Source: Virgibacillus_F necropolis_A
GTDB taxonomy: Bacteria; Bacillota; Bacilli; Bacillales; Amphibacillaceae
Direction of reading: 5' to 3'
NCBI RefSeq assembly: GCF_044793635.1
Contig: NZ_CP084992.1
Span: 2,914,001 to 2,978,000, forward strand
DNA length: 64,000 bases
Part shown: one piece after another, positions 29,216 through 37,924 of the stretch
How the letters are laid out: every line of letters begins with the position of its first letter
How positions within the stretch are numbered: position 1 is the stretch's first letter
Notes under the pieces: generated by a model
Seen by the model: the letters and a program-made list of their open reading frames with translations, nothing else
The model's database searches: none
Told to the model about the DNA's origin: nothing
Position numbers and translations under genes: made by a program

Positions 29216-29880
29216 TTACTTTAATTCCAGATAAGCGCCAGTGTGAGAGGCTTGTACAGTAACAATTTCTTCAGGTGTTCCTTCTGCAATAATTTCACCA
29301 CCTGCGTCTCCACCTTCTGGTCCTAGGTCGATTATCCAATCCAATTCACGAGTCAAATCACTATTATATTCAACACCATTACAGTATTTTCCTGCCTCTA
29401 CCAGTCTATTTAGAAGCAGGAGAAGCTGTTTTACATCCGTTGGGTGTAGCCCTGTTAATGGTTCGTCTAATAAGTAGAGTGTATGGTTTCCTTTTTGCTT
29501 GTACAGTTCCTTCGCTAGTTTCAGACGTTGTCCTTCACCACCGATAATGTTGTAACAGATTGTCCCCATTTTAAATAACCTAGACCAATCCCACATAAGA
29601 GATGAATAATAGGTGCTATTTTTTTTGATTTTGAAAAACTGACAAACTTTCATCAATGGCATATCGAGAATATAAGTGATGGATTTCCCTTTGTAAGTGA
29701 TTTTCAAAATGTTTTCTTTAAATCTATTTCCGTGACAAACCATACATTGTACCTCCAAATCAGGTAAGAAATGCATGTTCAAGCCCCTGACAATTTTTCA
29801 CATTGGCCTCCTGGTGTGTTAAAAGAAAAGTCCTTTGGTTTTAGGTTATTTTTTTGTGCCTCTGGCAGTCCGGCAATACA
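29216..29880 (-). pseudogene. decayed UvrA-like ABC ATPase, C-terminal remnant
   Basis: The minus strand encodes the C-terminal third of a UvrA-type protein, in two frames. Upstream frame (to about 29880): DFSFNTPGGQCEKLSGA, matching the zinc-finger region of UvrA, then a stop; the downstream frame resumes at MHFLPDLEVQCMVCHGNRF. Later parts are corrupted: the signature LSGGE reads IIGGEGQRLKLA, Walker B is LYLLDEPLTGL, and the switch VIEHN is lost (NGVEYNSDL). The end IIDLGPEGGDAGGEIIAEG is intact. The N-terminal two thirds are missing. It is probably a UvrA paralogue rather than the housekeeping gene, and is most unlikely to work. Confidence 0.85.
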
Positions 29881-29884
29881 TAAT

Positions 29885-30041
29885 GAAAAGCGTAGAATCG
29901 AACAAGCGCATCACGTACTTGAACGCCTTTCCGCTCGAATAAAAGGAATGGTACACCATAGGGGAAATAGCAACAGAAATTGATGTCGCAAACTCAACGC
30001 TAAGACACTGGGAAAAAGTAAATAGCTATCAATTACAATAG
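29885..30041 (+). pseudogene. MerR-type HTH remnant
   Basis: Short frames in the plus direction: 29952-30041 reads YTIGEIATEIDVANSTLRHW, the first helices of a MerR-family DNA-binding domain, and then stops; a preceding frame reads RRIEQAHHVLERLSARIKG. No start, no C-terminal domain. Together with the adjacent UvrA-like remnant this marks a degraded patch between the clpP gene and the TetR operon. Confidence 0.5.
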
Positions 30042-30124
30042 TTATTTGACAACATATAGTAATTCAATTAAAGTGTGAATATATTCATAAATGAACCAAT
30101 TCACTTTTACAGGAGTTGTTTTAC

Positions 30125-30739
30125 ATGTCCGGTTTACGCGAAAAGAAAAAGAAACAAAATCAAAAAAATATTATACAGTCAGCAAAAAGGATATTCGCGG
30201 AAAAAGGATTTCAGAATTCTTCTATGGCTGAAATTGCTAAGGACGCTGAAGTTGGAACAGGCACAATTTATAATTACTTTTCTTCTAAGGGAGCAATTCT
30301 TCTTACCATATTTTTTGATGATATCGAACAAATTCAAAACGATAATCAGCTAGAGATCGCTAATCACAGTGGCCAGTTAGTTGAGGAAATTATGCAACTG
30401 ATGATGCCTTTAACGGAATTCTTTAATCATTATACGAAATCATTTTGGCGGGAGATTATGCATGTAATAACGGGGGAAGTTGAGGATAGCTTGCATCTGC
30501 GAAAGGGTATGTTTGGCCTTGACGCAGAAATGATTGGATGGATAAAACAAATAATCGAGAAACATTCCGATTGTTTTCTAGTTCCAACTAACCCTGAGGA
30601 GGCAGCGAACGCTATCTATGGAGTGGCAATGTTGCAATCTATGCTATTTATTTATGATGAAAAGATGACATATGAACAATTTTTAGATCAACTTACACGA
30701 CAAATCCAATTTCTATTTTCCGGAAAAATAAAAAGGTAA
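30125..30739 (+). CDS. TetR-family transcriptional regulator
   Basis: Repressor of 204 aa. N-terminal helix-turn-helix (about residues 15-60): NIIQSAKRIFAEKGFQNSSM, AEIAKDAEVGTGTIYNYFSSK. The C-terminal ligand-binding domain is not recognisable by eye. Start at ATG 30125 preceded by AGGAG; an in-frame ATG three codons upstream is possible. It stands 64 bp before an ABC-2 exporter operon in the same direction and very probably represses it, the common resistance-pump arrangement. Confidence 0.9.
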   Translation: MSGLREKKKKQNQKNIIQSAKRIFAEKGFQNSSMAEIAKDAEVGTGTIYNYFSSKGAILLTIFFDDIEQIQNDNQLEIANHSGQLVEEIMQLMMPLTEFFNHYTKSFWREIMHVITGEVEDSLHLRKGMFGLDAEMIGWIKQIIEKHSDCFLVPTNPEEAANAIYGVAMLQSMLFIYDEKMTYEQFLDQLTRQIQFLFSGKIKR

Positions 30740-30803
30740 ACGGGAGTAAAACTGCATTGTTTATCGGGTATTGAATAAGTACCCAAAATAGAGGGGGAGA
30801 AAA

Positions 30804-31718
30804 ATGAGTGTAATAAAGACAACGAACTTAACCAAAAGGTTTGGTAAATTCACTGCATTAGATGGTGTTAACATCGAAGTGAATAAAGGGGAAGTATACG
30901 GTTTCATTGGCCCTAACGGAGCTGGAAAGTCAACAACTATACGTGTACTGCTAGGTATTTTAAAGGCAACAGATGGTAAAGCAGAAATTTTCGGCAAGAA
31001 TGTATGGACAGATGCTGTTAACATTCACAAGCGGATTGCATATGTACCTGGAGATGTAAACCTATGGCCGAACTTAACAGGCGGGGAAGTTATCGATCTA
31101 TTTGTGAAATTGCGCGGTGGAAATAATAAAAGTCGGCGCGAAGAACTGATTAAGAAGTTTGAATTAGACCCGACAAAGAAATGCAGGACTTATTCAAAAG
31201 GAAACCGGCAAAAAGTCGCATTAGTTGCTGCATTTTGTTCGGATGCAGACCTTTATATTTTAGATGAGCCTACTTCAGGACTTGATCCATTAATGGAACA
31301 AGTATTCCAGGGATGTGTAATAGATGCGAAAAATGCTGGGAAAAGTGTTTTGCTTTCCAGTCATATATTATCTGAAGTTGAAAAATTATGCGACAGAGTA
31401 GGTATTATTCGCCAAGGTAAAATTATAGAAACAGGTTCTTTAAGTGAGTTGCGCCATTTAACACGTACAAATCTTGTTGTAGAAACGAAACAGCCGATAA
31501 CCTCTTTTAGCAAATTAAAAGGTGTTCATAACGTTGAAGAAAAAGATCAGTTGCTTTCATTCCAGGTAGATATGGAAGAATTAGATGCTGTTATAAAACA
31601 TGTCAGTCAATTTGGGATTGTGAAACTGGAAAGTGCGCCACCTACTTTAGAGGATCTATTTATGAGGCATTATCAAGTAACGGAGGACCCTGATTCTGGA
31701 GTGGGGGGTTCGGTGTAA
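30804..31718 (+). CDS. ABC exporter ATP-binding protein
   Basis: ATPase of 304 aa. Walker A GPNGAGKST at about 36-44, signature region YSKGNRQKVALVAAF (the SKGN variant of LSGGQ), Walker B LYILDEPTSGLDP, switch SSHIL. The C-terminal 80 residues form the extra domain of drug-export ATPases. Its TAA shares a base with the ATG of the permease, so the two are made together. Group: ABC-2 exporters for polyketide antibiotics (tetronasin-resistance-like). The TetR gene upstream supports drug-inducible expression. Confidence 0.92.
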   Translation: MSVIKTTNLTKRFGKFTALDGVNIEVNKGEVYGFIGPNGAGKSTTIRVLLGILKATDGKAEIFGKNVWTDAVNIHKRIAYVPGDVNLWPNLTGGEVIDLFVKLRGGNNKSRREELIKKFELDPTKKCRTYSKGNRQKVALVAAFCSDADLYILDEPTSGLDPLMEQVFQGCVIDAKNAGKSVLLSSHILSEVEKLCDRVGIIRQGKIIETGSLSELRHLTRTNLVVETKQPITSFSKLKGVHNVEEKDQLLSFQVDMEELDAVIKHVSQFGIVKLESAPPTLEDLFMRHYQVTEDPDSGVGGSV

Positions 31719-33328
31719 TGTATACTCATTTATTCAAAGGGACGGCCAAATTAACAAGGTTAATCTTTCGCCAACAACGATTCAAAATTCTGGTTTGGCT
31801 ACTTGGACTGATAGTAGTAACTTTAGCAGCTGCTGCAGCATATCCAGGTATGTACAAAGACGAACAAGCGATACATGCATTTTCCGTTACTATGGATAAT
31901 CCAGCTATGATAGCGATGGTTGGTCCGGGATATGTGGGAGAGGAATATTTAAATTCAATTGGTACCTTATTTGCTAATGAAATGTTACTTTTTACGGCAA
32001 TTGCAGTGGCCATTATGAGTATTTTACTTGTCGCACAGAGTACTCGAGCGGATGAAGAAGATGGTCGCACTGAAATGGTTCGTGCGCTTCCTGTTGGCCG
32101 CTTATCTTATGTAAGTGCTACTATGATCGTTTTGATTGTTACAAATGTGCTCTTAGCTCTTTTAACAGGGATTGGATTAGTTGCATTAGGGATTGAAGGG
32201 GTGCATGTCGAAGGTTCGTTCTTGTACGGTTCTATCCTAGGGTCAACTGGTTTGGTATTCGCAGGCTTTACCGTTATAGTTGCTCAACTCGCAGAAACTT
32301 CAAGAGGTACCACAATGCTCTCCTTTGCAGTTTTAATTGTGGCTTACCTTGTTCGCGCAATTGGGGATGTTAGTAATGAGACACTTTCGTATCTATCGCC
32401 CCTTGGTTGGGCAGTCAGGACAGATGTATTTGCAGGGAATAGTTGGTGGACAGTTTTTCTACCATTAGCTCTTTGCTTAGTAAGTACAATCGTGGCTTTA
32501 TATTTAAGTTCGATTCGTGATCTCGATGCAGGTTTTATACCAGTCAAAGGTGGGAGAATGCACGCCTCGCCTTTATTACAAACGCCATTTGGTCTAATTT
32601 TAAGACTGCAACGAATTACTATTATTGCATGGGCAATTGGTATGTTTGCATTAGCTGCCTCATTTGGTTCAATTTTAGGAGACTTGGAAACGTATTTTGC
32701 TGATATTGAGTTTATGCAAGCCTTTTTAACAGAAGAATCTGGCTACACGATGACTGAACAGTTTATCGTATTACTTATGGCAATTATGTCGTTGATTAGC
32801 ACAATCCCAGCCGTGATGATTGTATTAAAATTAAAAGGTGAAGAGAATAAAAATCGTACGGAACATTTCTTTAGTCGTGCTGTATCACGTACACATCTTC
32901 TAGGTAGTTATTCCATCTTAGCGATTCTGGTTAGCTTTATCATGCAGTCACTTGTTGCTATTGGTTTATGGTCTGCTAGTGTTACAGTAATGGAGGATGC
33001 ATTAACATTTGGTACAACATTCGGATCAGCTCTTGTTTATTTACCTGCTATGTGGATAGTAGTTGGTCTCGCTGTTTTACTGATTGGCCTAATTCCGAAA
33101 TTAACGGGATTTGTCTGGCTCTACGTGGTCTACAGCTTTATCGTCGTTTATCTTGGCCGATTACTCGATTTCCCAAAATGGATGAATGGCCTTTCTGTCT
33201 TCGAACATGTGCCACAAATCCCTGTTGAAGATATGGATTTGATAAAGGTTACTGTGCTTACAATTATTGCGATTGTGATGACGTTCGCAGGCATTATTGG
33301 ATATAATAAAAGGGATATAGCAGGTTAA
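31718..33328 (+). CDS. ABC-2 exporter permease (polyketide antibiotic exporter type)
   Basis: Membrane protein of 536 aa with about twelve helices in two repeated halves; the first half has RADEEDGRTEMVRALPVGRL and the second FFSRAVSRTHLLGSY at the equivalent place, each marking the cytoplasmic loop of the ABC-2 fold. This double-length layout is that of the tetronasin-resistance permease family. Partner ATPase overlaps by one base. Substrate unknown. Confidence 0.9.
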   Translation: MYTHLFKGTAKLTRLIFRQQRFKILVWLLGLIVVTLAAAAAYPGMYKDEQAIHAFSVTMDNPAMIAMVGPGYVGEEYLNSIGTLFANEMLLFTAIAVAIMSILLVAQSTRADEEDGRTEMVRALPVGRLSYVSATMIVLIVTNVLLALLTGIGLVALGIEGVHVEGSFLYGSILGSTGLVFAGFTVIVAQLAETSRGTTMLSFAVLIVAYLVRAIGDVSNETLSYLSPLGWAVRTDVFAGNSWWTVFLPLALCLVSTIVALYLSSIRDLDAGFIPVKGGRMHASPLLQTPFGLILRLQRITIIAWAIGMFALAASFGSILGDLETYFADIEFMQAFLTEESGYTMTEQFIVLLMAIMSLISTIPAVMIVLKLKGEENKNRTEHFFSRAVSRTHLLGSYSILAILVSFIMQSLVAIGLWSASVTVMEDALTFGTTFGSALVYLPAMWIVVGLAVLLIGLIPKLTGFVWLYVVYSFIVVYLGRLLDFPKWMNGLSVFEHVPQIPVEDMDLIKVTVLTIIAIVMTFAGIIGYNKRDIAG

Positions 33329-33361
33329 TGGGGACGTTTTTTGGAGGATTATTAAAATAAA

Positions 33362-33620
33362 GAACAAAAGCGCAAGCGCCCGTTTAGTGACGTATGGATT
33401 GTGCCCGCGCAACGTGGGTAGTTCGATGTTGCCACGCAAAGTGGCGGTTTTAATTGAACTTCTTTCTTTTGAGATAAAGGAAACACGGTGAGCCGTAAGC
33501 GAACCGATGTTGACTTATCGTAAGGAGGTAAAGGAAATCCAATAGTCACTGGGCGCTGGAGCTGGACGTGGCCCTACATGGTGACCAAAATAATCAATGT
33601 TAATATTTTATACATTCTTT
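33362..33620 (-). repeat. modular intergenic repeat (copy B3)
   Basis: Minus-strand copy of the family at 9031-9284. Between the conserved ends it carries a different cassette: hairpin GTTGCCAC-GCAAA-GTGGCGGT nested in GTTCGAT / ATTGAAC, then the block with AAGGAGGTAAAGGAAATCC. It fills nearly all of the gap between the exporter and cspA terminators. Confidence 0.75.
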
Positions 33621-33627
33621 CCTAAGC

Positions 33628-33664
33628 AAAAAAACACTTCTCACAAAATGAGAAGTGTTTTTAT
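33628..33664 (-). terminator. terminator of the cold-shock gene
   Basis: AAAAACACTTCTCA / TGAGAAGTGTTTTT around a short loop; T-runs in both directions. Confidence 0.9.
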
Positions 33665-33684
33665 ATAAGTTAGGGATCAGTTAC

Positions 33685-33885
33685 TTACGCTTTGTTAACG
33701 TTAGTAGCTTGTGGTCCGCGGTTTCCTTCTTCAACTTCGAAAGTTACTGCTTGACCTTCTTCTAAAGTTTTGAATCCTTCGCCTTGGATTGCTGAGAAGT
33801 GTACGAATACGTCGTCTCCGCCTTCAACTTCGATGAAACCGAAACCTTTGTCTGCGTTAAACCATTTTACTGTACCGTTATTCAT
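33685..33885 (-). CDS. cold-shock protein (CspA family)
   Basis: Single-stranded nucleic-acid-binding chaperone of 66 aa. RNP1 GFGFIEV and RNP2 VFVHF motifs are intact, and the ends GTVKWFNADKG and GPQATNV are typical. The start is the ATG at 33885, after GGAGGAATTTTTA; an in-frame ATG seven codons upstream would add a non-family extension. About 120 nt of untranslated leader separate it from its promoter at 34015-34043, as in other csp genes where the leader folds to sense temperature. Confidence 0.96.
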   Translation of the reverse strand: MNNGTVKWFNADKGFGFIEVEGGDDVFVHFSAIQGEGFKTLEEGQAVTFEVEEGNRGPQATNVNKA

Positions 33886-34014
33886 TAAAAATTCCTCCAT
33901 GTGCACATTGCACGTTATTACTATTCTTGCTCTTCATCATAATTCAAGACGAGAATCACTATAAAGTTGGTTCTGCAATCCTTAATTTACTACCGAACAA
34001 CAATAATTAACCTT

Positions 34015-34043
34015 AGTATAGCATGTTAATTTATAAAGGGCAA
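34015..34043 (-). promoter_or_regulatory. promoter of the cold-shock gene
   Basis: On the minus strand -35 TTGCCC (34043-34038), 17-nt spacer, -10 TATACT (34020-34015). The transcript would begin near 34008 with a leader of about 120 nt. A short inverted pair GTGCACATTGCAC (33901-33913) lies in the leader. Confidence 0.65.
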
Positions 34044-34160
34044 CATTTTAAAGAAAAAAGTTTGATAAATACATTTGTTGAGCGTATTTTAATAGCTTGA
34101 AACCCAAACATGACAAGGGTTTTAGCTATTGTTATAATAAAAATAAATAAATAAGAAGAG

Positions 34161-34577
34161 GTGATTATTATTAATAGCGAGCAGGAATGCCCACTCTGCG
34201 GACCATTTTATGATGAAGAACAAGAAGTTATTTTTGAAAATGACTCTTGTTACTATATTCAAAAGCCAACGGAACAAAATGTTTTGGAAGGAAGCGGTTT
34301 GATCATACCCAAAAATCATACGCAAACAGTCTTTGATCTATCAGAACAAGAATGGAAAGATACACAAGAATTGATGCAAAGAGCAAAACAATTACTTGAT
34401 GATACATATTCACCAGATGGATATAGTGTGGGTTGGAACACAGGTGAAGTTGGTGGTCAATCAATTCCGCATGCACATTTACACATCATTCCACGATTCA
34501 GCGATGAGCCATATGCGGGAAAAGGGATACGCCACTGGATTAAGCAAACGGAAAATAAACGGTCTAAATACGTATAG
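34161..34577 (+). CDS. HIT-family nucleotide-binding protein
   Basis: Histidine-triad protein of 138 aa at most, a small nucleotide hydrolase or phosphoramidase. N-terminal ECPLCGPFYDEE (zinc-type Cys pair), substrate loop LIIPKNH, and the triad PHAHLHIIPR (HxHxH) near residue 103. Start is uncertain: GTG at 34161 lies inside AAGAGGTG, which looks more like the ribosome binding site, so translation may begin at one of the ATT codons a few triplets later or the GTG itself. Lone gene. Confidence 0.88.
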   Translation: MIIINSEQECPLCGPFYDEEQEVIFENDSCYYIQKPTEQNVLEGSGLIIPKNHTQTVFDLSEQEWKDTQELMQRAKQLLDDTYSPDGYSVGWNTGEVGGQSIPHAHLHIIPRFSDEPYAGKGIRHWIKQTENKRSKYV

Positions 34578-34682
34578 CTTTGTGATCATCAGACTTTGAT
34601 AACTTGTCTAATGATTGACAAGCAACATCAATTGAGGTAATTTTCCTATTAGTGAACTATCTTAATGGGGAGTTGTTTTTAA

Positions 34683-35057
34683 TTGGAAAACATTTTAGTT
34701 GTTATCCTAGCTTTAGCTTTTTATCTGTTGTTAAAAAGAATCATGCCAGTTGTTGGTGTGAGACATAAAACACCATCTGAATTACGTGATCAATTGAAAG
34801 TAAAAGATAAGCAATTTATAGATGTGCGTTCATCTGAAGCATACAATCGGGAACATATACGGGGATTTGAAAATATTCCACTTAGTGAGCTATCTGTAAA
34901 TATTCAAAAACTAGAGAGAAGTAATGAAGTTATTCTAATCAGCGATAACAATAGACAAATGAAAAGGGCAAGTGCCAAACTGAAAAGAAGAGGTTTTAGA
35001 TACGTTACAACTGTACGAGGCGGTCTCCAAGCTTGGAATGAGGGAGGAAGTAAATAA
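34683..35057 (+). CDS. membrane-anchored rhodanese-homology protein lacking the catalytic cysteine
   Basis: 124 aa: an N-terminal membrane helix (about 3-17) and a rhodanese domain (about 30-122) with QFIDVRSSEAYNREHIRGFE and VRGGLQAWN. At the active-site loop where sulfurtransferases have CxxxxR the sequence reads VILISDNNRQMKRA: no cysteine, so it cannot form a persulfide there and probably binds rather than transfers. TTG start after GGGGAG. Similar proteins occur in Bacilli (YqhL/YtwF types usually keep the Cys). The next gene begins directly after its stop. Confidence 0.85.
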   Translation: MENILVVILALAFYLLLKRIMPVVGVRHKTPSELRDQLKVKDKQFIDVRSSEAYNREHIRGFENIPLSELSVNIQKLERSNEVILISDNNRQMKRASAKLKRRGFRYVTTVRGGLQAWNEGGSK

Positions 35058-35501
35058 ATGACTTCATCAGAATCAAATGAGGTATATGCACTTTATAAAC
35101 GCCTGATAGAGGCATGGAACAATCGTGATGCAAGTGCAATGGCAGAGTTGTTCACTGAAGGTGGCGAGATGATTGGGTTTGATGGGAGCTTAGCGGCTGG
35201 AAATGAAGAGATATTTTCACACCTCAGTCCAATTTTCAACGAGCACCCTACACCACCTTTTGTATGGAAAGTTAAAAGTGAAAGAGAATTGTATACCAAT
35301 ACAAGAATTCTGCGGGCAATAGTTGGTATGGTTCCACCAGGGAAGAAGGAACTTGAACCTAGCCTTAACGCCCACCAGACACTTGTAGCTGTTAAACAAG
35401 AAGGTACTTGGCGCATCGGACTTTTTCAAAATACACCAGCACAATTTCAGGGTAGACCCGAATTAGTCGAACAAATGACTGATGAATTAAAAAATAGCTA
35501 A
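35058..35501 (+). CDS. SnoaL/NTF2-like protein (SgcJ/EcaC type)
   Basis: Cytosolic protein of 147 aa with a cone-shaped NTF2-like fold predicted from LIEAWNNRDASAMAELFTEG and the C-terminal VKQEGTWRIGLFQNTPAQFQ segments, typical for SgcJ/EcaC-type proteins. Such proteins act as small isomerases, hydrolases or binding proteins; no substrate can be assigned. ATG directly abuts the stop of the rhodanese-like gene, so translation is coupled. Confidence 0.82.
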   Translation: MTSSESNEVYALYKRLIEAWNNRDASAMAELFTEGGEMIGFDGSLAAGNEEIFSHLSPIFNEHPTPPFVWKVKSERELYTNTRILRAIVGMVPPGKKELEPSLNAHQTLVAVKQEGTWRIGLFQNTPAQFQGRPELVEQMTDELKNS

Positions 35502-35508
35502 TGGATAG

Positions 35509-35538
35509 GTGACAAGAACCATTCGATTCTGTTACGAT
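35509..35538 (+). promoter_or_regulatory. putative promoter of the thiamine-precursor operon
   Basis: GTGACA (35509-35514), 18-nt spacer, TACGAT (35533-35538); about 30 nt before the TPP riboswitch. Moderate match only. Confidence 0.4.
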
Positions 35539-35566
35539 ATCCAAGGACAACTAAATAATTAAAGTT

Positions 35567-35655
35567 GTGGGGGGACCAGTGCATGCTGGTTGAGATTGTA
35601 TCCGTTAGATACTGACCCTTGGAACCTGATCTGGTTGAGACCAGCGTAGGGAACA
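35567..35655 (+). ncRNA. TPP riboswitch (THI element)
   Basis: Contains the conserved THI-box segments: GGGGGGACC near the 5' side, CTGGTTGAGA (CUGAGA-like), ACCCTTGGAACCTGATCTGG and CCAGCGTAGGGAA at the 3' side. It senses thiamine pyrophosphate; the downstream terminator at 35689-35728 indicates control by premature termination. Regulates the ABC operon that follows. Confidence 0.96.
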
Positions 35656-35688
35656 TGTTCAAACGATAATGATAATATATTTTCGTAT

Positions 35689-35728
35689 GCGCCCTAGGAC
35701 TGTTCCTATGGCGCTTTTTCTTTTTTAT
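35689..35728 (+). terminator. riboswitch-controlled terminator
   Basis: GCGCC(C)TAGGA / TCCTA(T)GGCGC stem with one bulge mismatch, followed by TTTTTCTTTTTT. It lies between the TPP aptamer and the first gene. Confidence 0.88.
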
Positions 35729-35768
35729 CATACATAATCCCATACGCTTACGAACAATCCGATCATTC

Positions 35769-35843
35769 CTTAGAAAACTTGGCTTATCGCCAAGCCTTAG
35801 TTGCACTTACGCAGTAAGAAAGGATTTATGCTTTCTTAACTGC
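35769..35843 (-). repeat. structured repeat D (copy D1)
   Basis: Read on the minus strand: GCAGTTAAGAAAG / CTTTCTTACTGC hairpin, then AAGTGCAACTAAGGCTT and a second hairpin with GCGATAAGCC. Very similar to 38925-39010 but without about 14 internal bases. It sits between the riboswitch terminator and thiY. Confidence 0.7.
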
Positions 35844-35870
35844 CAAAAAACAAAGTAGGGGGAATGGAAC

Positions 35871-36872
35871 ATGAAAAAAGTATTACTAGTACTGTGCTGT
35901 GTTGTTGTTCTTGCAGCATGCAGTAAGGAAAGTGAATCAAGTAACACCACAACCACTCAAGAATTACAGAAAGTATCGATTGTACTTGATTGGACGCCGA
36001 ATACCAATCACACAGGTATTTATGTCGCACAGGAAAAAGGCTATTTTGCTAATCAAGGGTTGGATGTAGAGATTATTATGCCTGGTGAAGTTGGCGCAAA
36101 CCAATTGGTCGCTTCAGGAAAAGCTGATTTCGGTGTGAGTTATCAGGAAGGGGTAACACAGGCTAGGGTACAGGATGTGCCTATTGTATCAATCGCAGCA
36201 GTTATTCAGCATAATACATCCGGATTCGCTTCCCCAAAAGAAAAGGGTATCGAATCATTAAAGGATTTTGAAGGCAAAACTTACGGAGGATATGGAGCAC
36301 CTGTTGAGGAGGCTATTCTTTCTTCCTTGATGAAAAAAGAAGGCGCGGATATAGACAAGGTCGACATAGTCAATATGGGAAATACAGACTTTTTTACAGC
36401 GGTTAAACGCGATATTGATTTTGCTTGGATTTACTATGGATGGACAGGAATAGAGGCTGAGCTGCGTGATGTGGAATTAAACATGCAGTATCTAACAGAT
36501 TACTCCAAGAAGCTGGATTACTATACACCTGTACTTGTAACGAATGAAAAAATGATAGAGGAAAGTCCAGAAACTGCTCGAAAATTCATGGCAGCTGTCT
36601 CAAAAGGATATGAATTTGCAATAGACCAACCAGATAAGGCCGCAGAAATATTGATTCATGCTGTTCCAGAAATTGATGCGGAATTAGTAAAAGCAAGTCA
36701 ACAATGGTTATCACCAAAATACCAAGCAGACGCGGATCAATGGGGAGTGCAAAAGCTTGATGTATGGGAAAACTACGCAAGTTGGATGTACGAACACGAT
36801 TTGTTAGAAAAAGAGTTAAATAGTAAGGCAGCATTTACAAATGAATTTTTACCTAAAAATGAGGAGGAGTAA
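35871..36872 (+). CDS. thiY: thiamine-precursor ABC transporter, substrate-binding lipoprotein
   Basis: 333-aa exported lipoprotein: signal MKKVLLVLCCVVVLAACSKE with lipobox LAAC and lipidated C17. The mature part is an NMT1/THI5-like domain (VSIVLDWTPNTNHTGIYVAQ near 32-51), which binds pyrimidine precursors of thiamine (HMP or formylaminopyrimidine). Position behind a TPP riboswitch and ahead of permease and ATPase genes supports ThiY. AGGGGGAA lies before the ATG. The next gene begins 2 bp after its stop. Confidence 0.95.
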   Translation: MKKVLLVLCCVVVLAACSKESESSNTTTTQELQKVSIVLDWTPNTNHTGIYVAQEKGYFANQGLDVEIIMPGEVGANQLVASGKADFGVSYQEGVTQARVQDVPIVSIAAVIQHNTSGFASPKEKGIESLKDFEGKTYGGYGAPVEEAILSSLMKKEGADIDKVDIVNMGNTDFFTAVKRDIDFAWIYYGWTGIEAELRDVELNMQYLTDYSKKLDYYTPVLVTNEKMIEESPETARKFMAAVSKGYEFAIDQPDKAAEILIHAVPEIDAELVKASQQWLSPKYQADADQWGVQKLDVWENYASWMYEHDLLEKELNSKAAFTNEFLPKNEEE

Positions 36873-36874
36873 GG

Positions 36875-37165
36875 ATGAGCAATTCACTAGTTAGTATTCA
36901 AATAATACCGAAAACCAAAAACGGGGAAGATGTTATTCCATATGTAGATGCAGCGATTGAGGTAATTGAAGAGTCTGGCATTAAATATGAAGTGCATCCA
37001 CTTGAAACCACGATGCAGGGAGATCTTCCCGAGCTTTTTGCAGTTATTGAAAAAATGAACGAAAAGATGGTTGAATTGGGAAGCGATAGTATAATTTCAC
37101 AAGTTAAAGTGCTTTATAAACCTAGTGGTGCATCAATGGATGAGTTAACGGAGAAGTACCGCTAA
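36875..37165 (+). CDS. thiamine-binding protein, MTH1187/YqgV family
   Basis: Small 96-aa ferredoxin-like protein with VSIQIIPKT, VDAAIEVIEESGIKYEVHPL and SQVKVLYKP, the layout of the MTH1187/YkoF thiamine-binding family. It is embedded between thiY and thiX in the riboswitch-controlled operon, so it probably buffers or hands over thiamine or its precursor in the cytoplasm. Its stop overlaps the next start by one base. Confidence 0.88.
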   Translation: MSNSLVSIQIIPKTKNGEDVIPYVDAAIEVIEESGIKYEVHPLETTMQGDLPELFAVIEKMNEKMVELGSDSIISQVKVLYKPSGASMDELTEKYR

Positions 37166-37923
37166 TGCGCACTATGATCCAAAAAGGTTGGAGGCCTGCT
37201 TTGGTTCTCCTCCTTTTATTTATCCTGTGGGAGCTTTCAAGTAAACTATTTGAAATACCTGCTTGGCTCCTCCCATCACCATCACAAATAGTACAGGTTG
37301 GGATAGAAGGATGGAGTAGCTATCAGCACCATTTAATTGCTACCATAATTTTAGCAATCGTTGGATACACAATAGGTTGTCTTATAGGAATCTTAGTTGC
37401 TAGTTGTCTACATTTACTTCCATTAGTAAGAGAAGCATGTTACCCATTAATTATTTTGTCGCAGAACATTCCAATTATCGTCCTAGCGCCGTTACTCGTC
37501 ATCTGGTTTGGTTTTGGGATGCTTCCAAAAGTTATCATCATTACACTGGTTTGTTTCTTTCCAATTGTTGTATCGGCATTGGATGGATTTGCGCAAACAG
37601 ATCGTGATATGAAGCATTATATGAAAATGGCTGGTGCAACAAGAAGCCAAATTTTTCGGAAACTTGAATGGCCACACGCTTTGCCGTCTGTTTTTTCTGG
37701 ACTAAAAATTTCCGCAACCTATAGTGTAATGGGAGCCGTAATTGCTGAGTGGCTTGGGGCAAGTGAAGGTATAGGCGTTTATATGACCCTTGCCTCCTCA
37801 TCATTCCGGACGGATCAAGTGTTTGTAGCGATATTTTTAATCATGGCAATAAGCTTGTTATTTTTTGCATGCATCAAGTTGTTGGAAAAAAAATTAGTCA
37901 AATGGAAGCCAGAGGGGAGTTAG
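37165..37923 (+). CDS. thiX: thiamine-precursor ABC transporter permease
   Basis: Inner-membrane permease of 252 aa with six hydrophobic helices; the binding-protein-dependent transport motif EAA loop reads MAGATRSQIFRKLEWPHALP near residue 152, with the conserved G. It belongs to the taurine/nitrate/HMP-type (SsuC-like) group. ATG overlaps the previous stop; thiZ starts 1 bp after its stop. Confidence 0.94.
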   Translation: MRTMIQKGWRPALVLLLLFILWELSSKLFEIPAWLLPSPSQIVQVGIEGWSSYQHHLIATIILAIVGYTIGCLIGILVASCLHLLPLVREACYPLIILSQNIPIIVLAPLLVIWFGFGMLPKVIIITLVCFFPIVVSALDGFAQTDRDMKHYMKMAGATRSQIFRKLEWPHALPSVFSGLKISATYSVMGAVIAEWLGASEGIGVYMTLASSSFRTDQVFVAIFLIMAISLLFFACIKLLEKKLVKWKPEGS

Positions 37924-37924
37924 C

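Noticed and set aside
29771..29983. 70-codon plus-strand frame
   Set aside because: It is antisense to the UvrA-like remnant and runs through the MerR-type fragment in the wrong frame.
36586..36834. Minus-strand frame within thiY
   Set aside because: Shadow of the thiY coding sequence; no start signals.
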